From NCBI RefSeq assembly GCF_001043055.1, contig NZ_JYLF01000004.1, positions 186,001-250,000 on the forward strand: a stretch of DNA of 64,000 bases. The letters are read 5' to 3'. Shown in pieces: positions 57,439 to 64,000 of this stretch. This DNA is from Pseudomonas weihenstephanensis. Lineage in GTDB: Bacteria; Pseudomonadota; Gammaproteobacteria; Pseudomonadales; Pseudomonadaceae. The notes below the pieces were generated by a model. It was not told the origin of the DNA. It saw only the letters and a program-made list of their open reading frames with translations, and did not search any database. The first letter of the stretch is position 1. Each line of letters opens with the position of its first letter. Both the position numbers and the translations under genes were made by a program.

Positions 57439-59616
57439 TCACAGGCCATTTTTGGCCTTGAACTCACGACGACGACGGTGCAGCACCGGCTCGGTGTAAC
57501 CGTTAGGCTGGCGGGTGCCCTCAATGACCAATTCGACGGCTGCCTGGAAGGCGATGTTGCTGTCGAAGTCGGGCGCCAGAGGACGGTACAGCGGGTCATT
57601 GGCGTTTTGGCGGTCAACCACCGGCGCCATGCGCTTGAGGCTGGCCATCACTTGAGCTTGATTGACGATGCCGTGACGCAGCCAGTTGGCGATGTGCTGG
57701 CTGGAAATACGCAGCGTTGCACGGTCTTCCATCAGGCCGATGTCATTGATGTCCGGCACTTTAGAGCAGCCCACGCCCTGATCGATCCAGCGCACCACAT
57801 AACCCAGGATGCCCTGCGAGTTGTTGTCCAGTTCGTTCTGGATCTGCTCAGGCGTCCACTGCGGGTTGACGGCCAGCGGGAGGGTCAGAATGTCGTCTAC
57901 CGAGGCTTTGGTGCGCGTGGCCAGTTCGGCCTGACGCGCGAACACGTCGACCTTGTGGTAATGCAGCGCGTGCAGCGCAGCAGCCGTCGGCGACGGCACC
58001 CACGCGGTGTTGGCACCCGCCAGCGGGTGCGCGATTTTTTGCTCCAGCATCGCCGCCATCAAGTCGGGCATCGCCCACATGCCTTTACCGATTTGTGCGC
58101 GGCCTTGCAGGCCAGTGCTCAAGCCGACGTCGACGTTGTTGTTCTCGTAGGCGCTGATCCACTTCTCGGCTTTCATGTCAGCCTTGCGCACCATCGGGCC
58201 AGCTTCCATCGAGGTGTGGATTTCGTCACCGGTCCGGTCCAGGAAACCGGTGTTGATGAACACCACGCGTTCGCTGGCGGCTTTGATGCACGCCTTGAGG
58301 TTGACCGTCGTGCGGCGCTCTTCGTCCATGATCCCGACTTTGAGCGTGTTGCGTGGCAAGTTGAGCACGTCTTCAATGCGCCCAAACAGCTCATTGGTGA
58401 ACGCAGCTTCTTCGGCGCCGTGCATTTTCGGTTTGACGATGTACACCGAACCGGTGCGGCTGTTGCTGCGCGTGGCGGTGCCGTTGAGGCTGTGGATCGC
58501 CGCGAGGCTGGTCAGCAGGCCGTCAAGGATGCCTTCGGGCACTTCGTTGCCGTCTTTGTCGAGGATCGCATCGATGGTCATCAAGTGACCCACGTTGCGT
58601 ACGAACAGCAACGAGCGACCGTGCAAGCTAAGGCGGGCGCCGTTGGGCGCGGTGTATTCGCGGTCCGGGTTCATGGTGCGGGTGAAGGTTTGCCCGCCCT
58701 TGGACACCTGCTCGCTGAGGTCGCCCTTCATCAGGCCCAGCCAGTTGCGGTAGATCACCACTTTGTCGTCAGCATCGACGGCGGCCACGGAGTCTTCGCA
58801 GTCCATGATGGTGGTCAGCGCAGCTTCCATCAGCACGTCTTTGACGCCCGCCGCATCGGTCTGGCCGACAGGGCTGGTCGCGTCGATCTGGATTTCGAAG
58901 TGCAAGCCGTTTTGCTTGAGCAGCACGGCGGTCGGGGCGCCAGCTTCGCCGCGGTAACCGATCAATTGCGCGGCATCACGCAAAGCGCTGCTGGTGCCGT
59001 CCTTGAGGGCGACGTGCAAGGCGCCGTTGACCACGGCGTAGCCTAGCGCATCAACGTGTGAACCCTTGGCCAGCGGCGCGGCTTCGTCAAGGAAGGCACG
59101 GGCGAAGGCGATGACTTTGTCGCCGCGCACCTTGTTGTAGCCTTTGCCCTTTTGCGCGCCATCGGCTTCGCTGATGGCATCGGTGCCATACAACGCGTCA
59201 TACAGCGAACCCCAACGAGCGTTCGAGGCGTTGAGGGCAAAGCGCGCATTCATCACCGGCACCACCAACTGCGGACCCGCCATGCGTGCGATTTCGTCAT
59301 CGACGTTTTGCGTCGTTGCCTGGAAATCTGCGGCTTCTGGCTGCAAATACCCAATGTCTTGGAGAAAGGCCTTATAAGCCACGGCGTCATGGGCCTTGCC
59401 GGCCGCAGCCTGGTGCCAGGCGTCGATCCGCGCCTGCAAATCATCGCGTTTGGCGAGCAGTGCTTTGTTCTTGGGTGCCAGGTCGTGAATAACCTTGTCG
59501 GCACCGGCCCAGAACTGGTCGGCGGTCAAACCGGTACCGGGGATAGCTTCGTTGTTTACGAAGTCGAACAGGACTTTGGCGACCTGCAGGCCACCGACGT
59601 GAACGTGTTCAGTCAT
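57439..59616 (-). CDS. glcB: Malate synthase G
   Basis: 725 residues from the ATG at 59616. Condenses glyoxylate and acetyl-CoA to malate in the glyoxylate shunt. TIM-barrel type G isoform with the large inserted domain. Recognisable blocks are [14 protein letters not shown] (metal and glyoxylate site region), [22 protein letters not shown] and [13 protein letters not shown], with the C-terminal catalytic Asp region [19 protein letters not shown]. Length matches E. coli GlcB. Monocistronic here. Confidence 0.96.
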   Translation of the reverse strand: MTEHVHVGGLQVAKVLFDFVNNEAIPGTGLTADQFWAGADKVIHDLAPKNKALLAKRDDLQARIDAWHQAAAGKAHDAVAYKAFLQDIGYLQPEAADFQATTQNVDDEIARMAGPQLVVPVMNARFALNASNARWGSLYDALYGTDAISEADGAQKGKGYNKVRGDKVIAFARAFLDEAAPLAKGSHVDALGYAVVNGALHVALKDGTSSALRDAAQLIGYRGEAGAPTAVLLKQNGLHFEIQIDATSPVGQTDAAGVKDVLMEAALTTIMDCEDSVAAVDADDKVVIYRNWLGLMKGDLSEQVSKGGQTFTRTMNPDREYTAPNGARLSLHGRSLLFVRNVGHLMTIDAILDKDGNEVPEGILDGLLTSLAAIHSLNGTATRSNSRTGSVYIVKPKMHGAEEAAFTNELFGRIEDVLNLPRNTLKVGIMDEERRTTVNLKACIKAASERVVFINTGFLDRTGDEIHTSMEAGPMVRKADMKAEKWISAYENNNVDVGLSTGLQGRAQIGKGMWAMPDLMAAMLEQKIAHPLAGANTAWVPSPTAAALHALHYHKVDVFARQAELATRTKASVDDILTLPLAVNPQWTPEQIQNELDNNSQGILGYVVRWIDQGVGCSKVPDINDIGLMEDRATLRISSQHIANWLRHGIVNQAQVMASLKRMAPVVDRQNANDPLYRPLAPDFDSNIAFQAAVELVIEGTRQPNGYTEPVLHRRRREFKAKNGL

Positions 59617-60043
59617 TGCTTGCCTCACTCATTTTTATTTAAAGCCTGGAGCGCTTCTTAAAACACCGCGTGGCTCATGCTGGCGGGGTTGTACGGGGTA
59701 GTGCAGACGCTTTGGCGGACCTTGTTGCAAATTATGTAGTGGTCGCCGAGGCATACTACATGATCACTTGCAGATGTGAAAATCAGACTAATCACGTCGT
59801 TCTACGACCATTTTTATCGCAGTGGTCACGTAGAAGAATGGGATGTTCTCAAGAAATGCACAGGTTGTTCCAGATAATTCTAAAAACAGTACACAATTTG
59901 TTGTTTGCTGATCTGGTTTCTAAGCCGTTTAGCGACCTGCCCGGTGTGTATAAACGCCGGGGGATGCCTTCGCGAGCCAACGCTCCCCTGCCAGTACGGC
60001 GGCTGCCTATACTCAACCGACCTTTAATAAGAGAGCGTGTGCC
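59617..60043. other. glcB upstream region (427 bases without a gene)
   Basis: Divergent gap between glcB and the GcvR-like gene. It holds an imperfect inverted repeat TTCTACGACCA / TGGTCACGTAGAA at 59800-59835 (two extra bases in the right arm; loop TTTTTATCGCAG), and a TATACT hexamer at 60008-60013 that could be a -10 for the plus-strand gene, without a good -35. No supported small gene or RNA. Confidence 0.45.
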
Positions 60044-60562
60044 ATGAACCATCTTGTGATTACGGTCTTTGCCCCGGACAAAGCCGGGCAGGTTGAACGC
60101 ATTGCGCAGTGCATCGCCGAGCACGGCGGCAATTGGCTGGAGAGCCGCATGTCACGCATGGCCGGGCAGTTCGCGGGCATCGTACGGCTGGGGGTGTCGG
60201 CCGAAGCCCATGACGAGTTGGTCAACGCACTCAAACATCTTGAGGGGGAAGGCATTCGGGTGCTGGTGGCCGAGAGCGGGATCGAGCAATCCTGCACCTG
60301 GAAGCCCATCGCAATGCAATTGGTGGGCAACGACCGGCCCGGCATTGTGCGCGAGATTACGCGGGTACTGACCGGGTTGGGCGTGAACCTGGAGCGATTA
60401 GTGACCGAAGTGCGGCTCGCGCCCATGAGCAACGAGCCACTGTTTCACGCCGAGGCCATTTTGGCGGTGCCGCTGACGCTCTCGCTGGAGGTGCTGCGCG
60501 AGCGCCTGGAAACCCTGGCCGATGAGATGCTGGTGGAGCTTAAGTTGCAGCCTGAGGATTAA
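60044..60562 (+). CDS. GcvR-like protein with two ACT domains
   Basis: 172 residues: ACT domain 1 (about 2-80, LVITVFAPDKAGQVERIA) and ACT domain 2 (about 90-170, MQLVGNDRPGIVREITRVL). This is the layout of the glycine cleavage system transcriptional repressor GcvR, which acts by protein contact and not DNA binding. No gcv genes are nearby, so the regulated target here is unknown. Ends in the TTAA shared with convergent rarD. Confidence 0.85.
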   Translation: MNHLVITVFAPDKAGQVERIAQCIAEHGGNWLESRMSRMAGQFAGIVRLGVSAEAHDELVNALKHLEGEGIRVLVAESGIEQSCTWKPIAMQLVGNDRPGIVREITRVLTGLGVNLERLVTEVRLAPMSNEPLFHAEAILAVPLTLSLEVLRERLETLADEMLVELKLQPED

Positions 60563-61443
60563 CGCCGGCGCAGGCTGATCCACGCATCAATGCTGTACAC
60601 CACCAAACCGGCCCAGATGAACATGAACGCGATCAAGGTGCTGTGGGACAAGTGTTCGCCATACACCGCCACCGCCAGAATCAGCACCAGGGTGGGCGCC
60701 AGGTACTGCATGAAGCCCAGCGTGGTGTAAGGCAAATGCCGTGCGGCGGCGTTGAAGCAGACCAACGGGATCAGCGTCGCCGGACCTGCTGCGACCAGCA
60801 GCCAGGCTTGCGAGCTGGACCAAAACTCGGCGTGTGCGCTGTTGGCTTCGGGGTGCATCAGCAACCAGCCAATGGCAATCGGCACCAGAATCCAGGTCTC
60901 GACCACCAGCCCCGGCAGCGCCTTGACCGGTGCCTGTTTACGGATCAAGCCATAAAAGCCGAAGGTCAGCGCCAACACCAGCGACACCCACGGCAGGCTG
61001 CCCACTTGCCACACTTGCTGTGCCACACCGACGGCGGCCAAGCCCACGGCAATCCATTGCAGACGCCGCAGGCGCTCGCCCAGCAGCAACATGCCCAGCA
61101 GCACATTAACCAGCGGGTTGATGTAATAGCCCAGGCTGGCTTCGAGCATGCGGTCGTTATTGACCGCCCACACGTAAGTCAGCCAGTTGGCGGCAATCAA
61201 CAGGCCGCTGACCGTCAGCACGCCAAGGCGTTTGGGGTTGTCGCGCAGTTCCTGCCACCAGCCGGGGTGCTTCCATACCAGCAACAGCAACGAGCCAAAC
61301 AGCGCCGACCAGAGCACACGGTTGACGATGATTTCAGCCGCAGGAACGCTGGCCAGCAATTTGAAGTAAAGCGGGAACAGGCCCCAGATGATGTAGGCAC
61401 TCAGGCCCAGAATGTACCCGTGGCGCGGGTTGGCGGCTTGCAT
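60559..61443 (-). CDS. rarD: EamA-family permease RarD
   Basis: 294 residues from the ATG at 61443. Ten hydrophobic helices in two EamA repeats: YILGLSAYIIWGLFPLYFK, VWAVNNDRMLEASLGYYINP, and FMQYLAPTLVLILAVAVYGE. Length and LGYYINPLVNVLLG text match RarD, tied to chloramphenicol sensitivity in E. coli; substrate unknown. Convergent with the GcvR-like gene, sharing TTAA. Confidence 0.93.
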   Translation of the reverse strand: MQAANPRHGYILGLSAYIIWGLFPLYFKLLASVPAAEIIVNRVLWSALFGSLLLLVWKHPGWWQELRDNPKRLGVLTVSGLLIAANWLTYVWAVNNDRMLEASLGYYINPLVNVLLGMLLLGERLRRLQWIAVGLAAVGVAQQVWQVGSLPWVSLVLALTFGFYGLIRKQAPVKALPGLVVETWILVPIAIGWLLMHPEANSAHAEFWSSSQAWLLVAAGPATLIPLVCFNAAARHLPYTTLGFMQYLAPTLVLILAVAVYGEHLSHSTLIAFMFIWAGLVVYSIDAWISLRRR

Positions 61444-61575
61444 GGTGGATCCTTGCTCAGGCAACAGATGGACACAGTGGAGGACGAGAGTGTAAGCAGG
61501 TTTTACAGAGGTGTCGTGCGTGACGGTCAGCGTGCAGCGCATGTTGCAGTCGCTGCCCAGGACTGCGAAGAGGCG

Positions 61576-61604
61576 CGCAAAGGGCTACTTTGCAGCCCTT
61601 TGCG
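61576..61604 (-). terminator. Perfect 11-bp hairpin after srkA
   Basis: CGCAAAGGGCT and AGCCCTTTGCG around a 7-base loop, 5 bases after the srkA stop on the minus strand. No trailing T-run. Separates srkA from rarD. Confidence 0.5.
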
Positions 61605-61609
61605 GCGTA

Positions 61610-62584
61610 TCAAAACAACTTCAGCGGTTCTTCATTGAGCGCCGACAGCTGCTCGCGCAAGGCCAGCACCTGATCGCCCCAATAGCGTTCGGTGCCGAAC
61701 CACGGAAAGCTGTGGGGAAACGCCGGATCGTCCCAGCGCCGCGCCAGCCACGCGCTGTAATGCATCAGGCGCAGGGCGCGCAGCGGTTCGATCAACGCCA
61801 GCTCGCGGGGGTTGAAGTCATGGAACTCGCTGTAGCCGTCCATCAGTTCCGACAACTGCCCCAGGCATTCTTGCCGATCACCGGCCAGCATCATCCACAG
61901 ATCCTGCACCGCTGGCCCCATGCGACAGTCGTCCAGATCGACGATGTGGAACACCTCGTCACGGCACATCATGTTGCCGGGGTGGCAATCGCCGTGCATG
62001 CGGATGTTGGTGTGCGGCGTGGCGGCGTACACGTCTTCGACGCGTTTGAGCAAGTCACGGGCCACCGACTCGTAGGCAGGCAGCAAGCTGCGCGGTATGA
62101 AATTACCTTCGAGCAGGGTCGTCAGCGAGTCATGCCCAAAATTCTTCACACCCAGCGCTTCACGGTGTTCGAACGGCTTAGTGGCACCCACGGCATGCAG
62201 GCGCCCGAGCAGTTGGCCGAGGCGATACAGTTGGTCCAAATTGCCCGGTTCTGGCGCGCGACCACCCCGGCGAGGGAACAACGTGAAGCGGAACCCCGCG
62301 TGTTCAAACAGGCTCTGGCCGTTATGGATCATCGGCGCTACCACCGGCACCTCGCACTCGGCGAGTTCGAAGGTGAAGCGGTGCTCTTCGAGGATGGCTT
62401 CGTTGGTCCAGCGCTGGGGCCGGTAGAACTTGGCGATCAGCGGCTGCGAGTCTTCGATACCGACTTGGTACACGCGATTTTCGTAGCTGTTGAGCGCGAG
62501 CACGCGGGCGTCGCTGAGGAAACCGATGCTTTCGACGGCATCGAGCACCAGATCAGGGGTAAGTGTTGCAAACGGATGAGACAT
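61610..62584 (-). CDS. srkA: Stress response Ser/Thr kinase SrkA (YihE/RdoA)
   Basis: 324 residues from the ATG at 62584. Choline-kinase-like fold. ENRVYQVG and LIAKFYRP hold the nucleotide-loop and Lys; the catalytic loop is MHGDCHPGNMM (HGDCHPGN) and the metal site is IVDLDDCRMGP. E. coli SrkA limits programmed death under stress and lies beside dsbA; that partner is not adjacent here. Upstream of rarD, matching PA0485-PA0486 order (memory). Confidence 0.93.
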   Translation of the reverse strand: MSHPFATLTPDLVLDAVESIGFLSDARVLALNSYENRVYQVGIEDSQPLIAKFYRPQRWTNEAILEEHRFTFELAECEVPVVAPMIHNGQSLFEHAGFRFTLFPRRGGRAPEPGNLDQLYRLGQLLGRLHAVGATKPFEHREALGVKNFGHDSLTTLLEGNFIPRSLLPAYESVARDLLKRVEDVYAATPHTNIRMHGDCHPGNMMCRDEVFHIVDLDDCRMGPAVQDLWMMLAGDRQECLGQLSELMDGYSEFHDFNPRELALIEPLRALRLMHYSAWLARRWDDPAFPHSFPWFGTERYWGDQVLALREQLSALNEEPLKLF

Positions 62585-62677
62585 GCTGACTCCTGCGCGC
62601 AGCAGGCTGCCGCGTCCGGCCATGCATGTTAGCGCAGACCGGATGGCAGAGGGCGATGGAAATCCGTAGGCGTTTGA

Positions 62678-64000
62678 TCAGCTACCGACAATCGCGCCGT
62701 CTTCGCGGCTGATGGCCATCACCGATGAGCGCGGTTTGCCGTTGGGCAGGTGCTCGGGGAATGTCGAACCGCCGTTTTCGCCCGGATGCTGAATACCGAC
62801 GAACAGGGTTTTTTGATCCGGTGAGAAGCTGATCCCAGTGACTTCACAGCCGACCGGCCCGACCATGAAGCGACGAATTTCACCGCTGGCCGGGTCGGCA
62901 CACAGCATCTGGTTATTGCCCATACCGGCAAAATCACCGGTGTTGCTGACGTCGCCGTCCGTCAGGATCCACAGTCGTCCTGCGTCGTCAAACCCCATGC
63001 CGTCGGGGCTGTTGAACATGTTTTGCGCGGTGATATTGGCCGAGCCGCCCTTGGGCTGTTTGGGGTGCACGGCCGGGTTGCCTGCCACCACGAACAGGTC
63101 CCAGTCGAAACTCATCGCGCCATGCTCGTGGTTGTGTTCGTTCCAGCGCAGGATCTGCCCATAAACGTTTTTCTCGCGCGGGTTGGGACCGCCCACCGGC
63201 TGGCCGTCTTCACCGCGTTTAACGTTGTTGGTCAGCGTGCAATACACCTGGCCGTCTTTAGGGCTGACAACAATCCATTCCGGGCGGTCCATGCGCGTGG
63301 CACCCACCGTGCTGGCCGCCAGACGCGCGTGAATCAGCACCTCGGCTTGATTGGCAAAACCGCTGCCCGCGTTGATGCCGTTTTTACCGTGGCTCAGCTC
63401 GATCCACTGGCCCTGGCCTTTGGGACGGTCCGGGTTGCTGTCGCCGCTGTCGAAGCGGGCGACATACAAGGTGCCGTGGTCCAGCAGGTCGCGATTGGCT
63501 TGGGGGTTTTGCTGGTCGATTTTGTCGCGGCTGATGAACTTATAAATGAACTCGCCGCGCTCATCGTCGCCCATGTACACCACGGCGCGGCCGTCACCGG
63601 TTTGTGCCAGTGCGGCGTTTTCGTGCTTGAAGCGGCCCAGCGCCGTGCGCTTGACCGGGGTCGATTGCGGGTCAAAGGGGTCGATTTCCACCACCCAGCC
63701 GTGACGGTTTAGCTCGTTGGGGTTGTGCGCCAGGTCGAAGCGCGGGTCGTGCAGGTGCCAGTTGATGTCTTTGCTGGCGGCAACGGCGCCGTAGCGTTTT
63801 TGCGCGGCGTCGAAGCGGTGTTGGGGGTCGGTGCTGCCAAAACAGTCCGTGAAGTTTTCTTCGCAGGTCAGGTAGGTGCCCCACGGGGTTTTGCCGTTGG
63901 CGCAGTTCTGGAACGTGCCCAGCGCCAGCGTCCCGCTGTTATCGGCCCGGGTGCGCAGCAAGGCATGCCCGGCAGCCGGGCCGCTCAGGCGAATCGGGGT
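62678..64000 (-). CDS. phoX: PhoX-type alkaline phosphatase (5' end beyond window)
   Basis: C-terminal approx. 440 residues of a DUF839/PhoX phosphatase; the N-terminus with its expected Tat signal lies right of the window. The Cys in GTYLTCEENFTDCFG is the best candidate Fe ligand. Further blocks are HGWVVEIDPFDP, MGDDERGEFIYKFIS, RMDRPEWIVVSPKDGQVYC and SPDGMGFDDAGRLWILTDG. Ends GAIVGS-stop. P. fluorescens PhoX contains iron and calcium cofactors (known). No Pho box can be seen because the promoter is off the edge. Confidence 0.92.
   Translation of the reverse strand, partial: TPIRLSGPAAGHALLRTRADNSGTLALGTFQNCANGKTPWGTYLTCEENFTDCFGSTDPQHRFDAAQKRYGAVAASKDINWHLHDPRFDLAHNPNELNRHGWVVEIDPFDPQSTPVKRTALGRFKHENAALAQTGDGRAVVYMGDDERGEFIYKFISRDKIDQQNPQANRDLLDHGTLYVARFDSGDSNPDRPKGQGQWIELSHGKNGINAGSGFANQAEVLIHARLAASTVGATRMDRPEWIVVSPKDGQVYCTLTNNVKRGEDGQPVGGPNPREKNVYGQILRWNEHNHEHGAMSFDWDLFVVAGNPAVHPKQPKGGSANITAQNMFNSPDGMGFDDAGRLWILTDGDVSNTGDFAGMGNNQMLCADPASGEIRRFMVGPVGCEVTGISFSPDQKTLFVGIQHPGENGGSTFPEHLPNGKPRSSVMAISREDGAIVGS

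Noticed and set aside
57415..59046. 543-residue open frame opposite glcB
   Set aside because: Shadow of glcB; low-complexity Arg/His/Val composition and its start lies in the terminator.
59670..60047. 125-residue open frame in the glcB upstream gap
   Set aside because: No ribosome-binding site, no recognisable domain, and it runs into the GcvR-like start.

Overview
The window looks like a chromosomal segment of a non-aeruginosa Pseudomonas (P. fluorescens group in the broad sense). The reasons are the moderately high GC content, the gene families, and gene order that, from memory, follows P. aeruginosa PA4953 (motB) to PA4974 (TolC/OpmH), then PA4988 (waaA) to PA5005 (carbamoyltransferase), then a block resembling PA0482 (glcB) to PA0486 (srkA). 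I see no rRNA, tRNA, CRISPR array, insertion sequence or prophage. Most of the window is ordinary core genome. The least ordinary parts are two giant toxin-like genes and a remodelled lipopolysaccharide (LPS) core locus.

Layout. 1-7.7 kb: flagellar stator motAB (motB cut by the left edge), an HDOD-GAF protein, rhodanese rhdA, phosphatidylserine decarboxylase psd, serB and a YtjB/AhpA-like membrane protein. 7.75-17.1 kb: a PqiC-like lipoprotein, then a long minus-strand run nudF-yqiB-cpdA-yqiA-parE-(phytase-like)-(retropepsin-like)-parC, with several start/stop overlaps. 17.3-22 kb: a DUF3298-type lipoprotein, thiC under a TPP riboswitch, and divergent tolC. 22.1-26.8 kb: toxin-like gene 1 (1566 aa). 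26.8-31.7 kb: waaA, an EmrE-type SMR exporter, and a three-gene unit (FAD oxidoreductase, aldo/keto reductase, degenerate Nudix-like protein) whose last codons lie in a MITE-like repeat.

31.8-46.7 kb is an LPS-core and envelope locus: hldE, msbA, an O-antigen ligase fused to a kinase-like domain, an acyltransferase, two GT4 and one GT2 glycosyltransferases, a DUF6625 protein, a DnpA-like deacetylase, mig-14 and an O-carbamoyltransferase. In the order I remember, further core genes (waaP, waaG, waaC, waaF) would come next. Instead there is toxin-like gene 2 (1420 aa) at 47-51.2 kb, whose C-terminus carries the paired GxxH motifs of the Tiki/EreA/ChaN superfamily. A YceK-type lipoprotein, a TonB-dependent receptor, a DEDDh exonuclease coupled to a cNMP-CBS-DUF294 protein, an orphan receiver, glcB, a GcvR-like ACT protein, rarD, srkA and the C-terminal part of phoX follow to the right edge.

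Functional themes: envelope building (Kdo and heptose supply, lipid A-core flipping, core glycosylation, carbamoylation and O-antigen ligation), envelope defence (mig-14, dnpA-like, SMR pump, TolC), chromosome decatenation (parCE), and two very large toxin-family proteins with no adjacent immunity or secretion genes.
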